A stretch of DNA of 64,000 bases from Mycobacterium pinniadriaticum (GCF_026242045.1 NZ_JAPJDO010000014.1:62001-126000), one strand, 5' to 3'; positions 18,641 to 27,419 are shown, counted from the stretch's first letter. The notes: generated from the letters alone by a model not told the origin. Made by a program: numbers and translations.

Positions 18641-19633
18641 GTGACTGAATCGGCCGGTTCCATCAACACGCTGGCGGGCAAGATCGGCGAGGCCATGAGC
18701 CATGCCGCACGGACTGTTCCGATCGGCGCCCCCGACGACACGGCGGGTGACACCAGAGCCGCGATGATGGGCCGCACCTTCGACAGTGTTGCCGACATCG
18801 CGGTGTGCCGTGACGGTCGGCTGGTCGGCATCGTGACCATGGAGGCGCTGCTGGCCGCCGACGAGGGGACCCGGCTGGCGGACCTGATGGATGCCGACCC
18901 TCCCGCGGTCGGCCCGCATACCGATCAGGAAGTCGCGTCCTGGACGATGCTGCGCCACGGGGAAACCAGCCTGCCCGTCGTCGACGCGCAAGGGCAGCTG
19001 ATCGGCCTGATCCCGCCACGGCGGATGATGAGCGTCCTGTTCGAGGAACACGAAGAGGATTTGTCCCGGGTCGTCGGTGTGATGGCGACCAGTTCGGAAG
19101 CGCGTACGGCCAGCGAGGAGCGAGTGGGTCGCCGGCTGATCCACCGGCTGCCCTGGCTGGCGTTCGGCCTCGTCGGTGCGATGCTGTCGGCCTGGTTCGT
19201 GGGTGCCAGAGAGCATCAGCTCGCCGAGACGGTGCAGTTGGCGTTCTTCATGCCGGCGATCGTCTACATGGCCGACGCCGTCGGCACCCAGACCGAAACA
19301 CTTGCGGTGCGCGGCCTGTCGGTGGGTGTTCCTCTGCGGCATTTCGTGGCCAAGGAAGTCGTGGCGGGCACGCTGATCGGTGCGATCGTCGCGGCCCTGT
19401 TCCTGCCCTTCAGCCTCTGGCTCTTCGCCGACAGCGCGGTCGCGCTGACCGTGTCATTGGCGCTGCTGTGCAGTTGCGCCGTCGCCAGCACGGTTGCCCT
19501 GATCTTGCCCTGGCTGTTGAGCAGACTCGGCAAGGATCCCGCCTTCGGGTCGGGACCGCTGGCCACGGTCGTCCAGGATCTGCTGTCGTTGGTGATCTAC
19601 CTGGGGTTGGCCGCCGCGCTCGTCACCGGGTAG
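18641..19633 (+). CDS. MgtE-like divalent cation transporter, short form
   Basis: A 330-residue protein. A cytoplasmic CBS pair covers residues ~25-140 (VADIAVCRDGRLVGIVTME, LPVVDAQGQLIGLIPP). A membrane domain from ~170 has five hydrophobic helices (LAFGLVGAMLSAWFVG, then FFMPAIVYMADAVGTQTET, which is close to the MgtE pore motif). The usual N-terminal MgtE superhelical domain is missing and the protein is about 120 residues shorter than standard MgtE. It probably moves Mg2+ or another divalent ion. A GTG at 18623 would add six residues. It converges with LapA 18 bases downstream. Confidence 0.8.
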   Translation: MTESAGSINTLAGKIGEAMSHAARTVPIGAPDDTAGDTRAAMMGRTFDSVADIAVCRDGRLVGIVTMEALLAADEGTRLADLMDADPPAVGPHTDQEVASWTMLRHGETSLPVVDAQGQLIGLIPPRRMMSVLFEEHEEDLSRVVGVMATSSEARTASEERVGRRLIHRLPWLAFGLVGAMLSAWFVGAREHQLAETVQLAFFMPAIVYMADAVGTQTETLAVRGLSVGVPLRHFVAKEVVAGTLIGAIVAALFLPFSLWLFADSAVALTVSLALLCSCAVASTVALILPWLLSRLGKDPAFGSGPLATVVQDLLSLVIYLGLAAALVTG

Positions 19634-19651
19634 ATCCGGTGGCCCGCCCGG

Positions 19652-20029
19652 TTAGTTTTTCCGGGCCGCTTTGAGATTCTTCTTCGCGGCGCGGCGCAGC
19701 TGGAAGATCCGCGCGGCCCCGGCCAGGACCGCCACCAGGCCACCACAGACCGCCGCAAGCAGGATCGCCACCCCCAAGGGCAGTGACCAATGCCAGCCGA
19801 GGAAGGCGAACGACGTCGACTCGGTGTTCTGGGCGATGAAGATCAGCAGGATTGTCAGGATCAGCAGCCCGACGATCACCGACGACCACAGCGCTGCGGC
19901 ACGGGTGAACGTCACTTCCGATACCGGCTTGGCCGCACCGGACACGGGCGGGTCCGGCGGCGGTGGCGGGGGCGCCGGTGGAACCGGCGGCGTGGGCTCG
20001 TTGGGCGGGCCCGACGGTTCACTGGTCAT
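19652..20029 (-). CDS. LapA-domain membrane protein
   Basis: A 125-residue protein. A cytoplasmic Pro-rich N-terminus (residues ~8-30) is followed by two membrane helices (ALWSSVIVGLLILTILLIFI and VAILLAAVCGGLVAVLAGAA) with QNTES between them, and a basic tail (RRAAKKNLKAARKN). The QNT motif after helix 1 is the LapA (DUF1049) mark. The role in mycobacteria is unclear, possibly envelope assembly. The ATG at 20029 has GGAG upstream. It is divergent from proX, as in H37Rv (Rv3760). Confidence 0.82.
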   Translation of the reverse strand: MTSEPSGPPNEPTPPVPPAPPPPPPDPPVSGAAKPVSEVTFTRAAALWSSVIVGLLILTILLIFIAQNTESTSFAFLGWHWSLPLGVAILLAAVCGGLVAVLAGAARIFQLRRAAKKNLKAARKN

Positions 20030-20170
20030 TGCTCCATCTTTGCCCTTTCGGGTCCAGAAGAAAACAACCACGGCACAGCGAGCCGATGTCGTCCGCGGTG
20101 ATCCAAACCTGGGCGGCGCTCGGGCAGTGCCGTTACTGTCGGTGGAACGGGCCGGGTGAAAGGACGCTCA

Positions 20171-21124
20171 ATGAATGCGTCGCTGAGCGGAAAGCGACTG
20201 TGGTTGGCGGCGATTCTGCTCACGGTGATGTTGCCCGTGGTGGCGGCGTGCGGCAGTGCGAATCCGCTTGGTGGCGGCTCGGCCTCGGGTGATCTGAAGA
20301 GTCTCGTCGTCGGCTCCGCGGACTTCCCGGAATCGAAGATCATCGCCGAGATCTATGCTCAGGCATTGGAGGCCAACGGATTCACCGTCGGACGGCAATT
20401 CGGGATCGGCAGCCGCGAAACCTACATTCCCGCCGTGCGCGACCACTCGATCGATCTGGTGCCCGAATACACCGGAAACCTGTTGCAGTACTTCGATCCA
20501 AAGACCACCGTGACCACGCCGGACGAGGTGGTGCTGGCGTTGTTCCGGGCGTTGCCCGGTGATCTGTCCATCCTGAATCCGTCACCGGCCAACGACACCG
20601 ACACGGTCGCGGTCTCCGAATCCACCGCGCAGAAATGGAATCTCAAGACGATCGGCGATCTTGCGGCACATTCGGCGGAGGTCAAGTTCGGCGCCCCGTC
20701 GGAGTTCCTGAACCGCACCGAGGGACTGCCCGGACTGAAAGAGAAGTACGGCCTGGACATCAAGCCGGACAACTTCATCGCAATCAGCGACGGTGGCGGG
20801 CCGGCAACCGTACGCGCGCTGGTGGACGGCACTGTCACCGCCGCCGATATCTTCAGTACATCGCCCGCGATCGGCCAGAACAACCTCGTGGTGCTGGAGG
20901 ATCCAAAGAACAACTTCCTGGCCGCCAATGTCGTGCCGCTGGTCAGTTCCCAGAAGAAATCCGATGAACTCAAAACCGTGCTCGATGCCGTATCGGCGAA
21001 GCTGAGCACGCAGGGCCTCATCGAACTCAACACCGCGGTGTCCGGCAACTCCGGGGTCGACCCCGACGAAGCCGCCCGACAGTGGATCCGCGACAACGGT
21101 TTCGACAAGCCGATCGGGAAATAG
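20171..21124 (+). CDS. proX: Osmoprotectant ABC transporter substrate-binding lipoprotein
   Basis: A 317-residue lipoprotein with lipobox VVAAC (Cys27). The OpuAC/ProX fold follows: VVGSADFPESKIIAEIYAQA at the N-terminus, YIPAVRDHSIDLVPEYTGNL in the ligand pocket region, then ADIFSTSPAI. It binds glycine betaine, choline or similar solutes outside the membrane. The ATG is chosen because GAAAGGA lies seven bases upstream; a GTG at 20156 is less likely. The stop is directly followed by the ATPase ATG. First gene of proXVWZ. Confidence 0.88.
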   Translation: MNASLSGKRLWLAAILLTVMLPVVAACGSANPLGGGSASGDLKSLVVGSADFPESKIIAEIYAQALEANGFTVGRQFGIGSRETYIPAVRDHSIDLVPEYTGNLLQYFDPKTTVTTPDEVVLALFRALPGDLSILNPSPANDTDTVAVSESTAQKWNLKTIGDLAAHSAEVKFGAPSEFLNRTEGLPGLKEKYGLDIKPDNFIAISDGGGPATVRALVDGTVTAADIFSTSPAIGQNNLVVLEDPKNNFLAANVVPLVSSQKKSDELKTVLDAVSAKLSTQGLIELNTAVSGNSGVDPDEAARQWIRDNGFDKPIGK

Positions 21125-22212
21125 ATGATCACCTTCGAGACGGTCACCAAGGCATACCCGGATGGCACCGTTGCGGTCGACGATCTGAGCATGGAGGTGC
21201 CGACGGGCACGCTGACGGTCTTCGTCGGGCCGTCTGGCTGCGGTAAGACCACGTCGATGCGGATGATCAACCGGATGATCGAGCCCAGTTCGGGGACGAT
21301 CACCGTGGACGGGCGCGACATCGCCGCCGTCGACCCGGTCAAATTGCGGCTCGGGATCGGTTACGTGATCCAGAGCGGCGGCCTGATGCCGCATCAGCGA
21401 GTGATCGACAATGTCGCGACTGTGCCGGTGCTCAAGGGTCAGCCCCGGCGAGCGGCCCGCAGAGCCGCCTACGAGGTACTGGAGCGGGTGGGCCTGGACC
21501 CCAAGCTGGGGGATCGCTATCCGGCGCAGTTGTCCGGCGGTCAGCAGCAACGCGTCGGTGTGGCGAGGGCGCTGGCGGCGGACCCACCGGTGCTGCTGAT
21601 GGACGAACCGTTCTCGGCGGTGGACCCGGTCGTGCGGGACGAGCTGCAGGCCGAAATCCTGCGTCTGCAAAGCGAATTGCACAAGACCATCGTGTTCGTC
21701 ACCCACGATATCGACGAGGCGGTCAAGCTCGGCGACCGCGTCGCGGTATTCGGACCCGGCGGCACCCGCAGCAATACGATGCGCCGGCGCGGCTGTTGTC
21801 CAACCCGGCCAACGAATTCGTGTCGGGGTTCATCGGCGCCGATCGCGGATATCGCGGTCTGCAGTTCCGGGCGGCCACCGGCCTGCCGCTGCACGACATC
21901 GCGACCGTCACCGAGGGCGAGATCGACGGGCTTTCGCTCGGCTCCGGCGACTGGCGGCTGGTGCTCAAGGACGACGGCCGGCCGTACGCCTGGATCAATG
22001 CCGAGGGTGTGCAACTGCATCGCGGCGGGAGCTCGTTGTACGACAGCAGTATCGCCGGGGGATCGTTGTTCGGTCCGGGCGGGACGCTGCGGCTGGCGCT
22101 CGATGCCGCGCTGTCGTCGCCGGCCGGGCTCGGGGTGGCCGTCGATGACGGCGGTCAGGTGATCGGCGGGGTGAAGGCCGACGATGTTCTGGCCGTGTTG
22201 CGGGGCAGCTGA
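21125..22212 (+). pseudogene. proV: Osmoprotectant ABC transporter ATPase, frameshifted
   Basis: The first ~213 codons encode a normal ABC ATPase: Walker A GPSGCGKTTS (Lys41), Q-loop VIQSGGLMPHQ, signature LSGGQQQR, Walker B LLMDEPFSAVDP, H-loop VTHDIDEA. After GPGGT (21752-21766) the reading frame changes: QQYDAPARLLSNPAN and the whole C-terminal domain (to VLAVLRGS at 22212) are in another frame. One base is missing between 21764 and 21768, near CCC. Restoring it gives a 362-residue ProV of normal length. As read, translation would run to 22162 with a ~130-residue nonsense tail. The NBD is intact. A base-call error is as likely as real loss, since proX, proW and proZ are intact. Confidence 0.85.
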
Positions 22213-22214
22213 GC

Positions 22215-22859
22215 GTGAACTATCTGCTGACCCATCTCGACAAGGCGTGGGCGCTGACGGTCATCCATCTTCGGCTGTCCCTGATCCCGGTGGTGCTGGG
22301 TCTGCTGATCGCGGTGCCGCTGGGCGCCTATGTGTGGCGGACCACCGCGTTGCGCCGCCTGACCACGGTCACGGCGAGCATCATCTTCACCATCCCCTCG
22401 CTGGCTCTGTTCGTGGTGCTGCCGCTGATCATCCCGACCCGCATCCTCGACGAGGCGAACGTCATCGTCGCGCTCACCCTCTACACCACCGCGCTGCTGG
22501 TGCGTGCGGTTCCCGAGGCGCTCGATGCCGTGCCCGCCCAGGTGCGTGACGCCGCGACGGCCGTCGGCTACACCAGGCTGGCTCGGATGCTCAAAGTCGA
22601 ACTACCACTGTCAATTCCGGTTCTGGTCGCCGGTCTGCGGGTGGTCGCGGTGACCAACATCTCGATGGTGTCGGTGGGTTCGGTGATCGGGATCGGCGGG
22701 CTGGGAACCTGGTTCACCGAAGGATATCAGGCTGACAAGAGCGACCAGATCGTCGCCGGCATCATCGCGATCTTCCTGCTGGCGATCGTCATTGACGTGC
22801 TCATCCTGCTGGCCGGCCGGTTGATCACCCCGTGGACCCGGCTCAAGGCGAGCCGATGA
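22215..22859 (+). CDS. proW: Osmoprotectant ABC transporter permease 1
   Basis: A 214-residue BPD permease with about five to six helices and the EAA loop VPEALDAVPAQVRDAATAVG, which docks on the ATPase. It starts with GTG two bases after the ATPase stop and overlaps the next permease by four bases (ATGA). Together with the 262-residue second permease it forms the heterodimeric channel of the OpuC/ProU type. Confidence 0.87.
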   Translation: MNYLLTHLDKAWALTVIHLRLSLIPVVLGLLIAVPLGAYVWRTTALRRLTTVTASIIFTIPSLALFVVLPLIIPTRILDEANVIVALTLYTTALLVRAVPEALDAVPAQVRDAATAVGYTRLARMLKVELPLSIPVLVAGLRVVAVTNISMVSVGSVIGIGGLGTWFTEGYQADKSDQIVAGIIAIFLLAIVIDVLILLAGRLITPWTRLKASR

Positions 22860-23644
22860 ACTTCCTGCATCAGGCGCTCGCCTACATCTTCACCGCCGCC
22901 AACTGGGAAGGTAAGGCCGGTCTGGGGATGCGCATTCTCGAACATCTCCAGTACACCGCGGTCGCGGTCGTCTGCTCAGCGCTGATCGCGATCCCGATCG
23001 GGATGCTGATCGGGCACACCGGGCGCGGTACCTTCCTGGTCGTCACCGGGGTCAACGCGCTGCGTGCGCTGCCCACCCTGGGCGTGCTGCTGCTGGGGGT
23101 GCTGCTGTGGGGGTTGGGGTTACTGCCGCCGACCGTCGCGCTGATGCTGCTGGGCATCCCGCCGCTGCTGGCGGGCACCTACGCCGGCATCGCCAACGTC
23201 GACCCGACGGTGGTGGACGCCGCCCGGTCGATGGGAATGACCGAGACCCGGATTTTGCTGCGGGTCGAGGTGCCCAACGCGCTGCCGCTCATCGTGGGCG
23301 GGCTGCGCACCGCGACCCTGCAGGTGGTCGCGACCGCGACGGTGGCCGCCTACGCCAGCCTGGGCGGGCTGGGGCGCTACCTGATCGACGGAATCAAGGT
23401 CCGTCAGTTCTATCTGGCCCTGGTGGGGGCGTTGCTGGTCACGGTGTTGGCCTTGGTGCTCGACGGCCTGCTGGCCCTGGCCGTGTGGGCATCGGTGCCC
23501 GGCACCGGGCGGTTCCGCAGGATGCCGCAGCCGTTGCTCGACGACGAAGTGAGTTTCGATGCGCACGCGCCCGTGTCACGGAAGGGCCGCACTTCGCCAC
23601 CTGGTTACGAACGGGGCAGTCCGTCGCATACGGTAGAAGGGTGA
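22856..23644 (+). CDS. proZ: Osmoprotectant ABC transporter permease 2
   Basis: A 262-residue BPD permease with the EAA-type loop VDPTVVDAARSMGMTETRI and six helices (IAIPIGMLIGHTGRGTFLVV among them). The ATG overlaps the upstream stop (ATGA). It has a ~30-residue hydrophilic tail (SFDAHAPVSRKGRTSPPGYE). Its stop overlaps the GTG of the glycolipid-binding gene (GTGA), so that gene is probably in the same transcript. Confidence 0.86.
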   Translation: MNFLHQALAYIFTAANWEGKAGLGMRILEHLQYTAVAVVCSALIAIPIGMLIGHTGRGTFLVVTGVNALRALPTLGVLLLGVLLWGLGLLPPTVALMLLGIPPLLAGTYAGIANVDPTVVDAARSMGMTETRILLRVEVPNALPLIVGGLRTATLQVVATATVAAYASLGGLGRYLIDGIKVRQFYLALVGALLVTVLALVLDGLLALAVWASVPGTGRFRRMPQPLLDDEVSFDAHAPVSRKGRTSPPGYERGSPSHTVEG

Positions 23645-24243
23645 GTGCTGCCCATGAAGCGACAGAAAGTGCCTGGCCGGCGATCCTGACCTGGCGCGCG
23701 CACGACGCTTCGCAGATGGAATCGACCCGGGTCCAGCTATCGGGCAACCGGATCAAGGCCTACGGCCGCATCGTGGCCGCCGCCAGTGCGACCCACCCGT
23801 CCTTCAGCGCGTCCTACGACCTGGTGACCGACGAGTCCGGCGCCACCAAGCGGCTGTCGCTGAGCGTGACCCTCGCCGAGCGGGATCGGCAGCTGTCGAT
23901 CGCCCGCGACGAGGAGAACATGTGGCTGGTCACCGACCATCAGGGTCAGTCCCGCGGTTCCTACGAGGGTGCGCTCGACGTCGACGTCGTCTTCAGCCCG
24001 TTCTTCAATGCGCTGCCGATCCGCCGTACCGGTTTGTACCGGCGGGCCGAGTCTGTGACTCTGCCGGTCGTGTACGTGAGTTTGCCCGACCTGACCGTCA
24101 AGCAGGCGTCGATCAGTTACAGCAGCGCCGGCGTGGACAGCGCGGACGGCATCAAGCTGCACTCGCCGGTCGCCGACACCACGATCACCGTCGACTCCGA
24201 CGGGTTCATCGTCGATTACCCGGGCCTGGCAAAGCGGATCTGA
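23641..24243 (+). CDS. Putative glycolipid-binding protein (DUF1089-like)
   Basis: A 200-residue soluble protein that begins VSAAHEATESAWPAILTW. It shows features of the Spa1175-type glycolipid-binding family: SYDLVTDESGATKRLSL, DVDVVFSPFFNALPIRR, and a repeated beta pattern ending DSDGFIVDYPGLAKRI. The GTG overlaps the proZ stop by four bases. It is the positional counterpart of Rv3755c. The ligand is unproven. Its 3' end overlaps the convergent tyrA by 38 bases. Confidence 0.78.
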   Translation: MSAAHEATESAWPAILTWRAHDASQMESTRVQLSGNRIKAYGRIVAAASATHPSFSASYDLVTDESGATKRLSLSVTLAERDRQLSIARDEENMWLVTDHQGQSRGSYEGALDVDVVFSPFFNALPIRRTGLYRRAESVTLPVVYVSLPDLTVKQASISYSSAGVDSADGIKLHSPVADTTITVDSDGFIVDYPGLAKRI

Positions 24244-25165
24244 TCACGCCGCCGGACCGCCCCGCGGCGGCCAGCTCGTCACGCCAGTTCTCCTCACCGA
24301 TGGCGATCGTCACGATTTGTGGGCGCGAAAAGCTGTCATAGCGGGCCCGGGCGGCATGGCCGGCCTCGACAAGATCGGCCACCGAACCTCTCTCGGCCAA
24401 CGACTGGCGGGCCTGATTCAACAGGCCCAGGGCGTGATCCAGAGCCGGCAGGAGCTGATCGGCGTTGGCTTCGCACATCGCGCGCACCAGGTCGGGTGCG
24501 GTGCCTGCGACCCGGGTGCCGTCCCGGAACGAACCGGCCGCCAGCGCGAACGCCAGCGGAACCTCGCCGGCCGTCGCGGCCAGCGCTTCGGCAAGCAGGT
24601 GCGGCAGGTGCGAGATGCTCGCCGCCGCCGCGTCGTGCTCATCGGACTTGGCGGGGACCACGACCGCGTGGCAATCCAGCGCCAGGTTCATCACCTGCGC
24701 CCAGACCCCGGCATCGACGTGGTCGTCGACGCCCACCACCCAGGGCGCGCCGACGAAAAGCCGCGCGTCGCCCGCGCTCCAGCCCGAGTGCGCGGTGCCC
24801 GCCATCGGGTGGCCGCCGACATAGCGGTCGAGCAACCCGGCCGCGCGCACCTCGCGGAGAACCGCACCCTTGACACTGATGACATCGGTCAGCGGGCAGC
24901 CGGCGGCGATGTCCTTGATGTAGCCCAGAAGTGCTGACACCGCGGGCATGGGAACAGCCAGGACGATCAGCGCCTCATGGTCGGCGGCCCACCGCAGCGT
25001 CTCGGTCAGATCGGTGGTGGCGGCGAAGCCGTCCATCCGGGCCGCCCGGGCGCCCTCGACGGATCGGTTGTACCCGAATGCCTCCCGGCCGGCGGCTGTC
25101 GCTGCCCGCAACACCGACCCGCCGATCAGGCCGAGCCCGAGGACGCACACGGGTGTCTTCGTCAC
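24206..25165 (-). CDS. tyrA: Prephenate dehydrogenase
   Basis: A 319-residue NAD-dependent enzyme that oxidatively decarboxylates prephenate to 4-hydroxyphenylpyruvate in tyrosine synthesis. The Rossmann start VCVLGLGLIGGSVLRAA, the conserved DVISVKGAV, GGHPMAGTAHSGW (catalytic histidine region) and VVPAKSDEHDAAAASISHLPH are all present. The GTG at 25165 is used; an upstream ATG would add eight residues with no better ribosome site. No ACT domain is visible. Confidence 0.9.
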   Translation of the reverse strand: MTKTPVCVLGLGLIGGSVLRAATAAGREAFGYNRSVEGARAARMDGFAATTDLTETLRWAADHEALIVLAVPMPAVSALLGYIKDIAAGCPLTDVISVKGAVLREVRAAGLLDRYVGGHPMAGTAHSGWSAGDARLFVGAPWVVGVDDHVDAGVWAQVMNLALDCHAVVVPAKSDEHDAAAASISHLPHLLAEALAATAGEVPLAFALAAGSFRDGTRVAGTAPDLVRAMCEANADQLLPALDHALGLLNQARQSLAERGSVADLVEAGHAARARYDSFSRPQIVTIAIGEENWRDELAAAGRSGGVIRSALPGPGNRR

Positions 25166-25246
25166 GTGTCCAGGTTGGCACACCATCACGGCACAGCCGA
25201 TGGGTACCTGGTCAAAATGCCTGATCAGGGACTACCGTATCGGCCC

Positions 25247-25765
25247 ATGGAAGCACAGCGGGCCCAGAACAGCCCGGGGTCGGAGACCCCGGACGGTTTC
25301 GCGGTGGCCGTGGTTCGCGAGGACGGCAAGTGGCGTTGCTCCGCCATGAGCGCGAAGGTGCTGACCAGCTTGACCGCTGCCGAAACGGAGTTGCGAGAAT
25401 TACGTAGCGCCGGTGCGGTATTCGGGCTGCTGGACATCGACGACGAGTTCTTCCTGATCGTACGGCCGGCCCCGGCGGGCACCCGGCTGTTGTTGTCGGA
25501 CGCGACGGCGGCGCTGGATTACGACATCGCCGCCGAGGCGCTGGAGACATTGGACGCCGACATCGCACCCGAAGACCTCGAGGACGCCGACCCTTTCGAG
25601 GAGGGTGACCTAGGCGTGCTGGCCGATATCGGCTTGCCCGAGCCGGTGCTGAGCGTGATTCTCGACGAGACCGACCTGTATGCCGACGAGCAGCTCGGCC
25701 GGATCGCGCGGGAGATGGGTTTCGCCGACGAGCTGGCCGCCGTGCTCGACCGTCTCGATCGGTGA
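25247..25765 (+). CDS. tRNA adenosine deaminase-associated protein
   Basis: A 172-residue acidic protein with DGFAVAVVREDGKWRC at the N-terminus, DDEFFLIVRPAPAGTRLLLS in the middle and a highly acidic run (DADIAPEDLEDADPFEEGDL). This is the conserved actinobacterial neighbour of TadA (Rv3753c in H37Rv). Its stop overlaps the tadA GTG by four bases. The function is unknown; the fixed coupling suggests a role with TadA or its tRNA substrate. The start is uncertain: an ATG at 25217 would add ten residues. Confidence 0.82.
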   Translation: MEAQRAQNSPGSETPDGFAVAVVREDGKWRCSAMSAKVLTSLTAAETELRELRSAGAVFGLLDIDDEFFLIVRPAPAGTRLLLSDATAALDYDIAAEALETLDADIAPEDLEDADPFEEGDLGVLADIGLPEPVLSVILDETDLYADEQLGRIAREMGFADELAAVLDRLDR

Positions 25766-26229
25766 GCCAGTCGCAGGACGAGCGGTTTGTGCACGCGGCG
25801 ATTTCCGCCGCGGGCCTGGCCGGTCCCGAGGATGTCCCGATTGGGGCGGTGGTATTCGGCCCGGACGGGGTTGAGCTCGCCCGGGCGGCCAATGCCCGCG
25901 AGCAACTCGGTGACCCGACCGCGCACGCCGAGATCCTGGCGTTGCGGGCGGCGGCCCGGGTCTATGGCGACGGCTGGCGTCTGGAGGGGACCACGCTCGC
26001 GGTGACCGTCGAACCGTGCACCATGTGCGCCGGTGCGCTGGTGATGGCCCGGGTGTCCCGGGTGGTGTTCGGGGCGTGGGAACCGAAAACCGGTGCCGCG
26101 GGCTCACTCTGGGATGTGGTGCGCGACCGGCGGCTGACCCATCGGCCGGAGGTACGCGGGGGAGTGCTGGCCGAGGAATGCGCCGCGCTGCTGGAGGGGT
26201 TTTTCGCCCGCCAGCGCGATTTGGGTTAG
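25762..26229 (+). CDS. tadA: tRNA-specific adenosine deaminase
   Basis: A 155-residue cytidine-deaminase-fold enzyme that converts A34 to inosine in tRNA-Arg(ACG). The zinc site is complete: His55 and catalytic Glu57 in TAHAEIL, Cys86 and Cys89 in PCTMCAGAL. GTG start with a GTGA overlap on the upstream gene. It lies directly upstream of a tRNA-Ser gene. Confidence 0.92.
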   Translation: MSQSQDERFVHAAISAAGLAGPEDVPIGAVVFGPDGVELARAANAREQLGDPTAHAEILALRAAARVYGDGWRLEGTTLAVTVEPCTMCAGALVMARVSRVVFGAWEPKTGAAGSLWDVVRDRRLTHRPEVRGGVLAEECAALLEGFFARQRDLG

Positions 26230-26257
26230 CCCGGCCGCGACACGTAAGCTCTTCGGC

Positions 26258-26348
26258 GGTGGCGTGTCCGAGCGGCCTAAGGAGCACGCCTCGAAAGCGT
26301 GTGACGGGTAACCCCCGTCCGAGGGTTCAAATCCCTCCGCCACCGCCA
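26258..26348 (+). tRNA. serU: tRNA-Ser (CGA anticodon)
   Basis: The acceptor stem GGTGGCG (26258-26264) pairs with CGCCACC (26338-26344), followed by G and an encoded CCA. The anticodon stem CACGC/GCGTG encloses the loop CTCGAAA with anticodon CGA at 26292-26294, reading UCG. A long variable arm typical of serine tRNAs is present, as is the T-arm GAGGGTTCAAATCCCTC. An integrase remnant lies just downstream, so this gene has probably served as an attachment site. Confidence 0.95.
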
Positions 26349-26402
26349 TAGCTGCAAACGTGTTTGCGCTGCTAAAAAAGCTATTTCTACGGTTGTTGAC
26401 CA

Positions 26403-26576
26403 CCTCGTTTGAGGTGCTGTGCCCACATGTTGCCCACAATCTTGGGAGACTTCGCGTGAGGAGCGGGCCTGCAGCGTGGCCACGACAGCGTCCAAGTCGT
26501 CGTCAAACAGGTCCACATAGGTGTCCAGCGTCATCGTCGCTGAGGTGTGCCCAAGTAACCTCTGATCAACCCGGGT
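26403..26576 (-). pseudogene. Tyrosine integrase remnant (C-terminal end)
   Basis: On the minus strand, residues DQRLLGHTSATMTLDTY then VDLFDDDLDAVVATLQA are the last conserved part of a phage-type tyrosine recombinase (the LGHTSATMTLDTY block contains the nucleophile Tyr). Everything upstream, including the Arg and His-x-x-Arg sites, is gone. The fragment starts right after the SDR stop (26577-26579), in the same frame, and points toward tRNA-Ser. This is the trace of an element once integrated at the tRNA 3' end. From memory, H37Rv has an annotated integrase fragment (Rv3751) at the same place. Confidence 0.78.
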
Positions 26577-27419
26577 TTACCGCGATAGCGCCAGCCTCAG
26601 CGCGGCCTTGACGGTCATCGCGGCCGTCACGCCGCCGTCGCAGATGATGTCCGTCCCGGTGAGGTAACCCGGCTTGTCGCCGGCGCAAAAAGCCAGCAAC
26701 TCGGCGATCTCGGCGGGGCGGCCGAAACGCTTGATCGCGCCGAGTTCAACCAGCGCGCCGGCGCCGGCATCTTCTTCGAGCTTTCCCATCGGGGTGTCGA
26801 ACGAGCCGGGGGAGACCGACACCACCCGCGCACCTTTGCCGCCGAACTGCGCAGCGAAGGCCTTGCTGTACCAGATGACGAAATTCTTGCTCAGCACGTA
26901 GGCCAGTTCCGGACGCATCCTGCCCGGGATCACACTGCACAGCCGCAGCAGGTCTGAATGGAACCGGCCGACGTCACTGAATGCGTGCGTGTACAGATGC
27001 CTCGGCGCAAGGATTTCCGGGAGTTGGTGCCCGGCAACGGAAGCCACGTTGACAACGGCCATGCCCTCTTCAGCGATCTCGTAGAAGGCGCTGTTGACCA
27101 GAACCGTGCCGACGGCGTTGATCCGAAGGATCAAGTCGGCCGATCCCATGCCCGGGCTCACACCGGCGGTGTGGACCACCGAAGTGATGACGCCCAGCTG
27201 TCGAGCAGTGTTCACGAGCCGGCGCACGGACTCACGATCCGTGATATCGCACTCGGCGGCTTCACATTCCACTCCCGCATCAACGAGTTCGCGCTGGGCG
27301 GCGTCGAGGCGCCCTCGGTCGACGTCGCTGATGAGCACGGCGCTGTGCCGGCCGATGATATGGGCGGTTGCCAGCCCCATGCCACCGGCCCCTCCCGTGA
27401 TGACCGCCAGTTTCGGCAT
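26577..27419 (-). CDS. Short-chain dehydrogenase/reductase
   Basis: A 280-residue SDR. The nucleotide loop TGGAGGMG lies at residues ~8-15, HTAGVS replaces the common NNAG, ASVAG carries the Ser and YVLSK is the catalytic motif. The late segment YLTGTDIICDGGV is typical. The ATG lies one base after the stop of the kinase-regulator gene, so both are in one transcript. An insertion (RHLYTHAFSDVGRFHSDLLR) enlarges the region before the active site. Its stop meets integrase remnant sequence, so the real C-terminus may have been altered. Confidence 0.83.
   Translation of the reverse strand: MPKLAVITGGAGGMGLATAHIIGRHSAVLISDVDRGRLDAAQRELVDAGVECEAAECDITDRESVRRLVNTARQLGVITSVVHTAGVSPGMGSADLILRINAVGTVLVNSAFYEIAEEGMAVVNVASVAGHQLPEILAPRHLYTHAFSDVGRFHSDLLRLCSVIPGRMRPELAYVLSKNFVIWYSKAFAAQFGGKGARVVSVSPGSFDTPMGKLEEDAGAGALVELGAIKRFGRPAEIAELLAFCAGDKPGYLTGTDIICDGGVTAAMTVKAALRLALSR

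Noticed and set aside
23107..23640. Upstream extension of the glycolipid-binding frame across proZ
   Set aside because: It overlaps the conserved permease in another frame; the start at 23641 with a GTGA overlap explains the gene.
26277..26402. Protein segment WRWRRDLNPRTG downstream of the integrase tail
   Set aside because: It is the antisense translation of the tRNA-Ser gene, a well-known annotation artefact.
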